DNA of 64,000 nucleotides from JASGDN01 sp049841275 (GTDB lineage: Bacteria; Chloroflexota; Chloroflexia; Thermomicrobiales; UBA6265), in contig JASGDN010000025.1 of NCBI GenBank assembly GCA_049841275.1, positions 22,636 through 86,635 on the forward strand, in the 5' to 3' direction. Of the stretch, positions 1 to 8,084 are shown piece after piece. The notes beneath the pieces are model-generated. The model worked only from the letters and a program-made list of their open reading frames with translations, was not told where the DNA came from and did no database searches. Numbering within the stretch: position 1 is the stretch's first letter; each line of letters starts with the position of its first letter. Made by a program: the position numbers and the translations under genes.

Positions 1-59
1 ATTGGTGCGCCGGACGCGGTTGCGCCGGGATCGGATGTGGCGGTGGCAGGGGAAGCCAT
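1..59 (-). CDS. Partial gene, N-terminal fragment of unknown protein
   Basis: A minus-strand frame starts with ATG at 59 and runs off the left edge, giving 19 residues rich in Ala, Thr, Ser and Pro (begins MASPATATSDPG). An AAGGA lies about 13 bases upstream, a long spacing for a ribosome site. The composition suits the N-terminus of a gene in this genome, but nothing identifies a family. It could be a chance frame. Confidence 0.35.
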   Translation of the reverse strand, partial: MASPATATSDPGATASGAP

Positions 60-165
60 ACGGTCGACGTGTCCTTGTGGTAGGCATGCGAAGCGGCAGT
101 CGGGCACGAGGTCCGCTGCCGTTGCTCATGCTAGCACCGTGTGGCAAGGGGTTGGGCAGATTCAG

Positions 166-732
166 TCAGGAATGCGCGACTGGTTCGGGGACGCGTGATT
201 CCCAATCGGAAACGACTGGCCGGACATCGAACTCCTCTACAGCCATGCGGACGAAGGCGGCGGCACTCACCGGCCCAGTGACGAGGTGCGTCTTATGAAG
301 TGACCACGGTTCGCGGCGGGCTTCTATATCGATAAATGCAGAACCGACGTGGAGATGCGGCCAGGTGCGTTTGGCATTGGGGTCGTTCGGCGTCCAGTGA
401 TAGGTCACGACTTCGTCGAACTTCGATCTCTCATCGCCACGAAAAAGCTGATATGTCGTTGATGTCATGACAACGAGGTAGGAATCGTGGCCTTCCGGAT
501 GTGATTGCACGATGAGGCTTTGCCGGAAGCCGAGCCAAAGACGCCCACGTCGATGGTCCGTCCTAAGTTCAAGCGGGCGTCCACCGGCCAGAATGAGATC
601 GGCGCCGAGTGCACTGGGTATGTTTGGGACGGGCTTCGTGGATACCAGAATTTGCTCCCGGACAATCACCTTGATCGCCCGAATGATCGGAGTCGTGTGC
701 GCAAGAAGCGCGCGATGCGCATCCGGCTTCAC
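166..732 (-). CDS. Hypothetical protein, 188 aa, second gene of a two-gene unit
   Basis: Not assigned to a family. The 188-residue protein has mixed alpha/beta character, no signal peptide and no membrane segment. It contains a central segment with a Trp-Pro-His-Leu-His-Val-Gly stretch (WPHLHVG) around residue 125. The GTG start at 732-730 is chosen because it overlaps the stop of the small upstream gene as GTGA, which implies translational coupling. The small partner (729-964) resembles the short first genes of toxin-antitoxin-like pairs, so this could be the larger effector partner. That role is inference from layout only. Confidence 0.6.
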   Translation of the reverse strand: MKPDAHRALLAHTTPIIRAIKVIVREQILVSTKPVPNIPSALGADLILAGGRPLELRTDHRRGRLWLGFRQSLIVQSHPEGHDSYLVVMTSTTYQLFRGDERSKFDEVVTYHWTPNDPNAKRTWPHLHVGSAFIDIEARREPWSLHKTHLVTGPVSAAAFVRMAVEEFDVRPVVSDWESRVPEPVAHS

Positions 733-964
733 GAAGCGACGACTATTTCATAAAAGGGGATAGAGGTTGAGAGAAGCGTAACCATAGGATCGTATTCTTT
801 ATACTCGCCGGCTCGATATCGCCGCACGAACTCGGCGGCGCTGATGCCTAGCTCCGCTTGCACCTCGCGTTCGTAACGTGTGAGCCACTCGCTTGTGCTG
901 ATGTAGACGACTTCGGGCTCGAAGGATTCGTCGTGCTCGGGTTCCGGGTGTTACGTGCGCGCAT
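729..964 (-). pseudogene. Small antitoxin-like gene with a probable 1-base frameshift near its start
   Basis: The frame from 950 to 729 encodes about 73 residues of coherent acidic/helical protein (contains YISTSEWLTRYE, then EFVRRYRAGEY, ending EIVVAS). A TAA at 953-951 closes the frame upstream and no ATG, GTG or TTG precedes the conserved-looking part. An ATG at 964 opens a different frame. Adding one base near 952 would join ATG-CGC-GCA-CGT to the good frame. This looks like a real mutation or an assembly error. The stop overlaps the GTG of the 188-aa gene. The C-terminal half resembles short proteins that precede toxin-like genes, but I cannot name a family. Confidence 0.5.
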
Positions 965-1125
965 GAGACCATCCTTTCGCGGACCGGATCTGACTCGATT
1001 GTAGCAGTGCATCATCCTGATCCGTGGGGCTGATTCGAGGGCGTGGCAAGCGTATGGGATCATTGGCGAAACGCGTGCCGCGTCGCGCGGACGCCCAGTC
1101 ACCCCTTCGCAGAAAGCCTCCCGTC

Positions 1126-2058
1126 ATGTCCGATTCGTCTTCCCATCAGCCGAATGCCGGCATCGCCGCCCAACTCGCTCATCACGATCGCGTGATGCAG
1201 TCCGAGCGGCACGATCTCCCCGCCATGCGTACCGTCTCCGCCACCCGCTACGTCTCCCCCTTCCGCGAGGGAGGCTCGCTCCCTGGCCTGATCGAGGCGG
1301 ACGATGATGGCCTCTACGTCGTCAAGTTTCGGGGCGCTGCCCAGGGCACGAAAACCCTCGTCGCCGAGCTGATCGCCGGCGAGATCGGGCGTGCGCTCGG
1401 CCTGAACGTGCCGGAGCTGGTTTTCTTCGCGCTGTCGAAGGGCTTCGGCATGGCCGAACCCGATCCCGAGATCCGCGAATTGCTGGAACGCAGCGACGGC
1501 GTCAATCTTGGACTGGATTTCCTGCCCGGCGCGCTGCCCTTCGATCTTGCCGCCGCGACGAAACGCCCCGTCGATCCTGTGCTGGCGGCGGATATCGTCT
1601 GGTTCGACGCCTTCATCGCGAATGTCGATCGCACGACGCGTAACCCGAACATGCTGCGCTGGCACGACCGGCTCTGGCTGATCGACCAAGGGGCGGCGAT
1701 CTTCCCGCATCATCGCTGGGCCGATCCCGCTGAGCAGGGGCGTCGCCCCTTCCCGGCGATCAAGGACCATATCCTCCTGCCTGTGGCCGGATCGCTGATC
1801 GAGGCCGACCGCCGGATGGCGGACCGGCTGCGCGAGGAGGATCTCTGGGCGATCGTCAGCATGGTGCCGGACGAATGGCTGGGCGAGGATGCGCAGATTG
1901 GCGGACCGGAGGCCCAACGCGCGGCCTATGTGGCGTACTTCAATGCCCGGATGCAGGCGCCGCGACCCTTCATCGCGGAGGGTGAACGCCTGCGTACCGA
2001 TGCAGCGGTCGGCGCGATCGACCCGGAACGCGCGACGCGGGGGCGTCGCCGTGAGTAG
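1126..2058 (+). CDS. HipA-like kinase domain protein (HipA_2 type)
   Basis: A 310-residue protein resembling the stand-alone HipA C-terminal kinase fold (HipA_2 family). A glycine-rich N-lobe with GLYVVKFRG near residue 66 supplies the likely ATP-binding lysine. DAFIANVDRTTRNPNML gives the catalytic-loop Asp and Asn, and WLIDQGAAIF gives the metal-binding Asp. It lacks the HipA N-terminal domain and a HipB-type DNA-binding partner. The downstream DUF3037 gene overlaps by 8 bases, a pairing I recall as recurrent for this family. The start at 1126 is preferred over the frame opening at 1024 because the extra 34 residues look non-coding. A later start at the MRTVSATR segment is also possible. 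The substrate is unknown. Confidence 0.8.
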   Translation: MSDSSSHQPNAGIAAQLAHHDRVMQSERHDLPAMRTVSATRYVSPFREGGSLPGLIEADDDGLYVVKFRGAAQGTKTLVAELIAGEIGRALGLNVPELVFFALSKGFGMAEPDPEIRELLERSDGVNLGLDFLPGALPFDLAAATKRPVDPVLAADIVWFDAFIANVDRTTRNPNMLRWHDRLWLIDQGAAIFPHHRWADPAEQGRRPFPAIKDHILLPVAGSLIEADRRMADRLREEDLWAIVSMVPDEWLGEDAQIGGPEAQRAAYVAYFNARMQAPRPFIAEGERLRTDAAVGAIDPERATRGRRRE

Positions 2059-2458
2059 TGCCGAATCGTCCCGGACCTTGCCGTACCTGTATTCCATTCT
2101 TCGGGTTGTTCCGCGGGTGGAGCGGGAGGAGTTCATCAATGCCGGCGTGGTCGTCTTCTCGCGGCCGGGGCGCTTTCTCGGGGTGAGGACGCATCTGGAT
2201 GCCGCAAAGCTCCACGCGCTCTCGCCGTCTTGCGATGCGGCGCTGGTGGAGACGTATCTTGCCGGGATCGAGGCCGTTGCGGCGGGGGAGAAGGATGCGG
2301 GACCGATTGCAGGCCTCGACCTCTCGGAGCGGTTCCACTGGATTGCCGCGCCGAGCAACACGATCATCCAGCCGTCGCCGGTGCATCCGGGCCTGACGAC
2401 AGACCCCGCCGCGACGCTCGATCGCCTCTACGCGACGCTCGTGCTCGACCCGTCCTGA
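2051..2458 (+). CDS. DUF3037 family protein
   Basis: A 135-residue protein with the DUF3037 pattern: PYLYSILRVVPRVEREEFINAGVVVF near the N-terminus, then a FLGVR segment and a C-terminal DRLYATLVLDP. The GTG at 2051 starts inside the upstream kinase-like gene and overlaps its stop by 8 bases, so the two are probably translated together. Function is not established for the family. Co-occurrence with HipA_2 kinases suggests a two-component module, possibly kinase plus substrate or regulator. That role is inference. Confidence 0.78.
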   Translation: MSSAESSRTLPYLYSILRVVPRVEREEFINAGVVVFSRPGRFLGVRTHLDAAKLHALSPSCDAALVETYLAGIEAVAAGEKDAGPIAGLDLSERFHWIAAPSNTIIQPSPVHPGLTTDPAATLDRLYATLVLDPS

Positions 2459-2576
2459 GGTTGGTACCTTCCCCGCGAATCATTTTCGACAACGGATGCG
2501 TTATCAACGCAGAAGGATGCGCGCGCCCGCTCGTTCCGATGGTGCGTTCGTTCCTTGGGGGATTCCCCTCGAATAC

Positions 2577-2652
2577 GTGGGTGTAGCTCAACGAGTAGAG
2601 TGACTTCCTTCCAGGAAAGTTGATGTGGGTTCGAGTCCCGCCACCCGCTCCA
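2577..2652 (+). tRNA. tRNA-Gly (anticodon TCC)
   Basis: A 76-nt cloverleaf with encoded CCA (2650-2652). The acceptor stem 2577-2583/2642-2648 pairs with one G-U, and the discriminator is T as in bacterial tRNA-Gly. The D stem GCTC/GAGT is at 2586-2589/2598-2601, and the T arm 2625-2641 has TTCGAGT in the loop. The anticodon loop CTTCCAG (2608-2614) gives anticodon TCC for GGA codons. The anticodon stem is unusual: the lower two pairs (A2603-G2619, C2604-A2618) do not form. An 18-nt arm with one internal mismatch and a 6-nt loop folds alternatively. Confidence 0.82.
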
Positions 2653-2670
2653 ATTCTCGCAATGCTTCCG

Positions 2671-3468
2671 TTAGGGCTCTTTCCTCACATCCGGGATGAG
2701 GTCGGCGATCGACTCGACGATCCGTGAGGGGCGGTAGGGGAACGTCTCCGCTCGCTCCCGCGTCGTGCTGCCCGTCAGCACGAGGACCGTCCGCAGGCCG
2801 GCCTCGATCCCGGCGATCACGTCCGTGTCCATCCGGTCGCCAATCATCACCGTCTCCTCGGAATGGACGTTCAGGGTACGCAGCGCCGAGCGCATCATCA
2901 GCGGGTTCGGCTTGCCGACGAAATACGGCGTCGCGCCGGTCGCCTTCGCCACCATCGCGACGAGGGCGCCGGTGGCCGGGAGTGGCCCGTCCGCCGAGGG
3001 GCCAGTCGGGTCGGGGTTTGTGGCGATGAAGCGCGCACCCTCGTTGATGAGGCGCACGGCCCGCGTCAGCCGCTCGAAGCTGTAGGTTCGCGTCTCGCCG
3101 ATCACGACGTAGTCCGGATTACGGTCCACCAGCGCATAGCCGACCTCGTGGAGTGCCGTTGTGAGACCGGCTTCCCCGATCACGAAGGCGCTGCCGTTCG
3201 GCCGTTGGGAGGCGAGGAACTGCGCGGTCGCCAGGGCGCTCGTCCAGATATCCTTTTCCGTCACCTGGATGCCGGAATGCGCGAGCCGGAAGGCGAGATC
3301 GCGCGCGGTGTACATGGAATTGTTCGTGAGGATGAGGAACGGATGCCCCTGCTCGCGGAGGGCCGTGATGAACTCGTGGGCGCCGGGAATCGCCTGCTCC
3401 TCGTGGACGATCACGCCGTCCATGTCCATCAGGTAGTTGGTGGTTCGAATTGGCGGCAATTCGGGCAT
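2671..3468 (-). CDS. HAD-IIA family phosphatase (NagD/4-nitrophenylphosphatase type)
   Basis: A 265-residue HAD-superfamily IIA hydrolase. The nucleophile motif DMDG lies at residues 15-18, motif II is LTNN, a GKP segment supplies the motif III lysine, and GDRMDTD is motif IV. The cap between motifs II and III is the IIA type, as in NagD and p-nitrophenyl phosphatases. It should dephosphorylate small phosphometabolites in the cytoplasm; the substrate cannot be told. The ATG at 3468 is chosen because the usual N-terminus is about 12 residues before the DxD motif. The frame extends 21 unlikely residues further. It converges on the tRNA-Gly with 18 bases between and no visible terminator. Confidence 0.88.
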   Translation of the reverse strand: MPELPPIRTTNYLMDMDGVIVHEEQAIPGAHEFITALREQGHPFLILTNNSMYTARDLAFRLAHSGIQVTEKDIWTSALATAQFLASQRPNGSAFVIGEAGLTTALHEVGYALVDRNPDYVVIGETRTYSFERLTRAVRLINEGARFIATNPDPTGPSADGPLPATGALVAMVAKATGATPYFVGKPNPLMMRSALRTLNVHSEETVMIGDRMDTDVIAGIEAGLRTVLVLTGSTTRERAETFPYRPSRIVESIADLIPDVRKEP

Positions 3469-3591
3469 GCGCAAGGCTCCATCCGGGCGGCTCGTGGCTG
3501 ACGACGGGCGAACTGGGGCATGCGCAGGCAATGCAGCCCTTCCTGCTCAAGTCTACCCGGCGTTCCCCCGGAGGTGTGAAGGCGCTGCGTC

Positions 3592-4473
3592 TCAGTCGAT
3601 GCCGATCATCGTGTCGGGAACGACCAGCGCGCGGACATCCTCGCCGCGCGCATCGCGGGCTTGCAAGTCGCGCAGGAAATCGAGGAATCCGACCTTCGGC
3701 GTCCACCCGATCACATCGCTCACCTCCGAGAGGTCGTGCTGTTCCACTCGCTCCGGCAAAAGCAGCTCGTACTTCGCGATGAGATCGCTCGCTCCCGGCA
3801 CCTGCGATTCCAGCCAGGCTGGCCCCTTCGCCGGGAAGTCGGCGAGCACGTCGTTCGGGATCCCGTGGGCGGTGTGAACGATCGTGCGGAAGAGGCCGAA
3901 CCGGTGTCCGATCGCGGCGGTGAGCGCGGCAACGGTTGCCTCCGCCACATCCTGCCGGTCGACCCCGTTGCGCAGGAGGCGCGGTCCGAAGGTGAGGTAG
4001 GGCGCGGGCACGAATTCGTGGTAGCGGAGGATCGCGATCGAGGCCCCGGTGATCTCATGGTAGGAGCGGCACATCTCCTCGCCAAGCACCTTCGTCAGCC
4101 CATAGACGTTGTCCCAGCCGTAGGCCATCGACGAGGCGTAGACGATGGCCTGAACACCTTGGGCGCGGCAGGCCTCGAAGACGTTGAAGGTGCCATCGAT
4201 GTTGACGGCGAAGATGGTGGCGTCACTGACTGGCGGCCGGTGGGCGCTGTGCCAGGCTGCGAGGTGGATCACCGCGTCCGCTCCATCGATCGCCCGCTGC
4301 ATGTCGGTGACCGACCGGGTGTCGCAACGGACGAACTCGCCGAGTACGAGGACATCGGGTGGCGGCACGACCATGTCGGCGAGGCGGAGACGGTAGCCCG
4401 CGTTAGCGGCGACACGGGCGATGGCCTGCCCGCCATTTCCTCCTGCGCCGGTGATGGTGACGAGTGATGACAT
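3592..4473 (-). CDS. NAD(P)-dependent epimerase/dehydratase (extended SDR)
   Basis: A 293-residue extended short-chain dehydrogenase. The nucleotide-binding glycine motif TGAGGNGG lies at residues 8-15, an HLAA segment follows at 70-73, Ser115 sits in YASS, and the catalytic Tyr124-X3-Lys128 is in YGLTK. These fit NAD-dependent nucleotide-sugar epimerases and related dehydrogenases. The C-terminal substrate domain does not tell the substrate. The ATG at 4473 has a GGAGGG eight bases upstream, which decides the start. It is probably cotranscribed with the RibD-like gene 135 bases upstream. Confidence 0.87.
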   Translation of the reverse strand: MSSLVTITGAGGNGGQAIARVAANAGYRLRLADMVVPPPDVLVLGEFVRCDTRSVTDMQRAIDGADAVIHLAAWHSAHRPPVSDATIFAVNIDGTFNVFEACRAQGVQAIVYASSMAYGWDNVYGLTKVLGEEMCRSYHEITGASIAILRYHEFVPAPYLTFGPRLLRNGVDRQDVAEATVAALTAAIGHRFGLFRTIVHTAHGIPNDVLADFPAKGPAWLESQVPGASDLIAKYELLLPERVEQHDLSEVSDVIGWTPKVGFLDFLRDLQARDARGEDVRALVVPDTMIGID

Positions 4474-4608
4474 GCGATCCCTCCGAATGCGGTGTGGAGC
4501 GTGCCCAGCGATGGACAGACGCACGATGCGCGGTGCCAACCGCCCGGTCAATCCTCCACACTCCCCATCCGGCGAGTGAAATGCCATTCGCGGAACCTGC
4601 TCCGCCGC

Positions 4609-5211
4609 TCAGTCGTGCCGGATGCGAAAGATCGTGTGTGTCACGAGTTCGGCTTGCTGCGTGGAGACGGCCTCCAGGTTGAAGGGCGGGACACCCTCGA
4701 AGAGCCGGACGCCGCGGCCGGCCACCATCGGTACCCGGTGGATGCGCAACTCGTCGAGCAATCCGGCGGCCAGATATTGGTTGATGGTAGTCGCCCCGCC
4801 CGCAATCGCAATATCGCGATCACCTGCGGCGGCACGAGCCTGCGCCATGGCTGACTCGATCCCTTCGGTCACGAAATGGAAGGTCGTGCCTCCCTCCATC
4901 GGGAGGGGGTCGCGTGCGTAGTGCGTAAGGACGAAGACCGGGGCGTGATAGGGCGGCTCCTCACCCCACCATCCGCGCCAGTCGAGATCCCATTCCCCGC
5001 GACCGGGGGTGAACATGTTGCGACCCATGATGTGGGCACCGATGTCAGTCCGCATTCCGCTCTCGGTGCGGGCTTCTTTCGGCGTCCTGACCATCCACGC
5101 GATCAGGGTTTCCCGGTCGATGTCACCGAACGGGTGTTCCAGCGACTGGTTATGCCCTGCCATGTAACCGTCGAGGGAAATTGTGCAATCGCAGACGACC
5201 TTTGCCACCAT
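4609..5211 (-). CDS. Dihydrofolate reductase family protein (RibD C-terminal domain)
   Basis: A 200-residue member of the RibD_C/DHFR-like family. The N-terminal strand with ISLDGYMAG is typical, followed by MGRNMF, a central PVFVLTHYARDP segment and IAGGATTINQYLAAGLLDEL, which forms the NADPH-binding Gly-rich turn. Such stand-alone proteins reduce pyrimidine- or pterin-like compounds; the actual substrate is unknown. The start at 5211 is supported by an AAGGAG four bases upstream. The frame remains open further up but reads as non-coding. Confidence 0.87.
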   Translation of the reverse strand: MVAKVVCDCTISLDGYMAGHNQSLEHPFGDIDRETLIAWMVRTPKEARTESGMRTDIGAHIMGRNMFTPGRGEWDLDWRGWWGEEPPYHAPVFVLTHYARDPLPMEGGTTFHFVTEGIESAMAQARAAAGDRDIAIAGGATTINQYLAAGLLDELRIHRVPMVAGRGVRLFEGVPPFNLEAVSTQQAELVTHTIFRIRHD

Positions 5212-5462
5212 GAACTCCTTCTGCACAACGCTGGCGAACCTGATCGCATTGTATCGGGGGTGCTTCCGAGGGGCTTCTTCCCACTTGCGATTTCTGGGGT
5301 CCAGGTCTGGCATAGGTGCTGGAGCAACTCTGCTGATGCGATCGAATCGACCGTCATGCCGATGTATCCCGGATGGTCCAGACCAGCTGCCCTGCTATGT
5401 CGGATTCAGCGGTCGCCGACAAGGAGGGAGAATGCGGGGTGACGTGTGTGCCGGGGCCAACG

Positions 5463-5505
5463 CATCGAGCCGGAACAGGGAATGTCCCCCTGCTCCGGCT
5501 CGATG
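5463..5505 (-). terminator. Hairpin terminator downstream of the amidase unit
   Basis: A 17-bp stem with one mismatch: CATCGAGCCGGA at 5463 pairs with TCCGGCTCGATG ending at 5505, extended inward by CAGGG/CCCTG around a 7-base loop. It lies 32 bases past the amidase stop. The rest of the 325-base gap 5212-5536 shows no gene; it must also hold the promoter for the RibD-like gene, which I cannot place. Confidence 0.7.
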
Positions 5506-5536
5506 ACGACGATCGAATCTCGTGATTTCGAACGAC

Positions 5537-6964
5537 TCACCCTGCGGCGATGACCGCCGTGCGGAACCAGCCCGTCGCACGTTCGTACTGCGCCGCGATC
5601 CGGCAGAGCGCCACCTCCTCGTCCGGTTTCCCCACGAACGAGATCCCGATCGGCATCCCGTCCCGGTCCGCGCCGCACGGCACCGTGATCGCGGGCTGTC
5701 CCGTCGTGTTCCAGGGTATCGTCAGCCGGGTGAAGGCTGTCCCGACCCCTTCCATCCCGGACGGAACCTCCACCTGTAACGTCTCGGCATCCGGCGCGAC
5801 CGCCGGTGTCGTGGGGGCGACGACGGCATCCAGATGATGCTCGCGGTAGATTCGCGCGATGTCGTCGCGCAGCACCTGGCGCGCCAGTTTTGCCCGTAGG
5901 TAACGGCTGCCGGGGATGATCTGCCCTGCCTCAAAGCGCATGCGAGCGTCCTGCCCCATCAGGTCCGGATCGACCCGCAGATGCGTGTGATGGACTGTCC
6001 CCGACTCGACGCGGTTCACGACAGCACCAACGGCACGCGCCGCAGCGGCCCCGTCCCAGTCCAGTTCCACGATCTCCGCGCCCAGCCTCCGCAGGTCCTC
6101 CACGGCGTTATCCATGCTGGCGATTACGTCCGGGTTCGTATCATCGGTGAAGAAGCCGCCGAGCACACCGATCCGCACGCCCTCCAGTCCAACCGGGCCG
6201 AATGGCGCCAGCATCTCGTCCACGGCGTCGATTTCAGCGACCCGGTCCGCGAGGGCGAGGTAGAGCGTCAGTACATCTGGCACCGACCGCGCGATCGGTC
6301 CGGCAGTATCCAGGGATGGCGCCAAGGGGTAGACGCCGTTCGTGGAAATCCTTCCCCACGTTGGCTTCAAACCGACCACGCCGCAGAGCGCTGCTGGTGT
6401 GCGGATGCTGCCGCCGGTGTCGCTGCCCAGCGCGCCAAGACAGCTTCCGATGGCGACAGAGGCCGCCGAGCCGCCGGAACTGCCGCCCGGAATGCGGTCA
6501 GTGTCCCACGGGTTGCGTGCCGGGGCGCTTACCACACCTGCCGCGTACTCTTGCGTTACCGTCGTGCCGACGACGATGCCGCCCGCTGCGCGCAGGTGGG
6601 CAACGGCGTCCGCATCGCGGATCGCGGGCGGCGCGTTCCGGCGCTGGGCGGAGTTCGCGAAGGTCGTCAGTCCGGCAACGTCGTAGAGGTCCTTCACGCC
6701 AAGCGGGATGCCGAGCAGCGGACGTGTCCGCCGCTGCGTCACGCGGTGCCGGTCTGCCTCCAGTGCCTGCTGGCGGGCCTCGTTGGCGAGGACGTGCACG
6801 TAGGCGTGGATACCGTGTTCCGTCACCTCCATGCGGGCGATGGTCGCGGCGATCAATTCCACGGCGCTGATCGCGCGGGCATCGAGCATGGTCATCGCGT
6901 CGCGGATGGTGAGCGTGGCAAGTTGGTGGATGAGGCCTTGGCCGTCGGAGATCGGGTCGGTCAT
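5537..6964 (-). CDS. Amidase (amidase signature family)
   Basis: A 475-residue amidase-signature hydrolase with the Ser-cisSer-Lys triad visible: Lys91 in GVKDLYD, cis-Ser166 in GGSSGGS, and nucleophile Ser186 in GSDTGGSIRTP. It is expected to hydrolyse a linear amide or carbamoyl bond in the cytoplasm. The upstream AtzG-like gene overlaps it by four bases (ATGA). This matches the arrangement of AtzE, a 1-carboxybiuret hydrolase whose small partner AtzG stabilises it, but the actual substrate cannot be read here. The ATG at 6964 is fixed by that overlap. Confidence 0.9.
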   Translation of the reverse strand: MTDPISDGQGLIHQLATLTIRDAMTMLDARAISAVELIAATIARMEVTEHGIHAYVHVLANEARQQALEADRHRVTQRRTRPLLGIPLGVKDLYDVAGLTTFANSAQRRNAPPAIRDADAVAHLRAAGGIVVGTTVTQEYAAGVVSAPARNPWDTDRIPGGSSGGSAASVAIGSCLGALGSDTGGSIRTPAALCGVVGLKPTWGRISTNGVYPLAPSLDTAGPIARSVPDVLTLYLALADRVAEIDAVDEMLAPFGPVGLEGVRIGVLGGFFTDDTNPDVIASMDNAVEDLRRLGAEIVELDWDGAAAARAVGAVVNRVESGTVHHTHLRVDPDLMGQDARMRFEAGQIIPGSRYLRAKLARQVLRDDIARIYREHHLDAVVAPTTPAVAPDAETLQVEVPSGMEGVGTAFTRLTIPWNTTGQPAITVPCGADRDGMPIGISFVGKPDEEVALCRIAAQYERATGWFRTAVIAAG

Positions 6965-7209
6965 GATGCGGCCCCCTCTCCCCCGTCCGCCGGCCAGGCG
7001 GGATCGAAGGTTCCCAGCGCACCGGCAACCGCCTCGGCGGGGATATCGGCCAGCACCTCGTCGATCAGGTGAGCGAAGTGCAGTTGGCCTTCCATCTCCC
7101 GGACGAGCGTCGGCAGGCGTGGATCGTCCGTCGCGACCTCGATACCAAGCATCGCGAGCATGGCCTGGATGGTGTCGGCGGATGGCGACGGTGGCAGCGG
7201 CTCGGTCAT
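6961..7209 (-). CDS. AtzG-like small partner of the amidase
   Basis: An 82-residue acidic helical protein. It has the short AtzG-like (DUF4089) pattern: an N-terminal MLAMLGIEV helix, a middle helix with LPTLVREMEGQLHFAHLID, and a C-terminal FDPAWPA tail. Proteins of this kind form a complex with an amidase of the AtzE type. Its stop overlaps the amidase start as ATGA, supporting co-translation of a two-subunit enzyme. The ATG at 7209 is chosen because the upstream extension reads as non-coding. Confidence 0.75.
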   Translation of the reverse strand: MTEPLPPSPSADTIQAMLAMLGIEVATDDPRLPTLVREMEGQLHFAHLIDEVLADIPAEAVAGALGTFDPAWPADGGEGAAS

Positions 7210-7342
7210 GACGGCATTCCCTCCGTGAAGACGGCATCGCGAGTGCGCCGGTTCGCGTGTGTCCCGGCAACGATCAGCCGCTATCTTCGGTGGTGTGTTG
7301 ACGAATGTCGACCGGCCCGTTCCGCCCCGGAAACGGTATTCC

Positions 7343-7840
7343 CTACCAGCGATCCCAATGGACGATCTCGTCAAGCGGCTTTCGCTGCTTCTTCCCCTTG
7401 CCGATTGTCTGCGCCGGATACCCGAACGGGACGATGGACACCACGTCGAGATCGTCCGGGATGCCGAGCAGGGCGTTCACCTTCGTCAGGCCGTCGATGA
7501 ACCCGACCCAGTTCGCGCCGACGCCGTGCTCCCACGCCACCAGCATCATGTCCTGAATCGCGCGGCTGGCATCGGAGAGGCCATAGGGCGAGGCGTGATC
7601 CACGGCCACGACCACCGCGAACGATGCTTCCGCGATGTATGGGCCGTGCGGTGTCGTCTTGGCGAGATCGCCGAGCGCCGCACGTTCGCGCACGACCACG
7701 AAGTGCCACGGTTGCTTGTTCATGGAACTCGCGGTGAGGCGGCCTGCTTCCAGGATGCGGTGGATCGTGTCGTCCGGCACTGGCTGATCGGTGTAGGCGC
7801 GGACGGCCAGCAGGGTCTGGATGGCTTCTTCGATGTGCAT
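7343..7840 (-). CDS. Nitroreductase family protein
   Basis: A 165-residue FMN-dependent nitroreductase-fold protein. The N-terminal half contains LLAVRAYTDQPVPDDTIHRIL followed by SSMNKQPWHFVVV, the FMN phosphate and base contacts, and a C-terminal VPFGYPAQT segment closes the fold. It should reduce nitro- or quinone-type compounds with NAD(P)H. The start at 7840 has AAGGAA 12 bases before it. The first 27 residues of the longer frame lack family similarity. It is divergent from the LtrA gene, so both promoters lie in about 245 bases. Confidence 0.88.
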   Translation of the reverse strand: MHIEEAIQTLLAVRAYTDQPVPDDTIHRILEAGRLTASSMNKQPWHFVVVRERAALGDLAKTTPHGPYIAEASFAVVVAVDHASPYGLSDASRAIQDMMLVAWEHGVGANWVGFIDGLTKVNALLGIPDDLDVVSIVPFGYPAQTIGKGKKQRKPLDEIVHWDRW

Positions 7841-8084
7841 GGTTGGCGTTCCTTTCGCGACGAATGCCGTCCCCGCGCAAATCTGGCGCGGTCTGGCGAC
7901 GAGATGTTCCCTGGCGATCATCAGGATATTGCGTTCGGTCTGCCATCGGACACATGGCGAGGTTCCGCCGCGAATGCCCCGGTCTTTCGGGCGTCACGTT
8001 TGCGTTGACGGACCGCGTATCCTGCACCAATGCCGCATCGGACAGGTGGGCGTGGTATCGGATGGGATGTCCGGGGAGGGATTC

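Noticed and set aside
1099..2367. Minus-strand open frame of 422 codons opposite the HipA_2/DUF3037 pair
   Set aside because: It overlaps two recognised genes in antisense and lacks family similarity.
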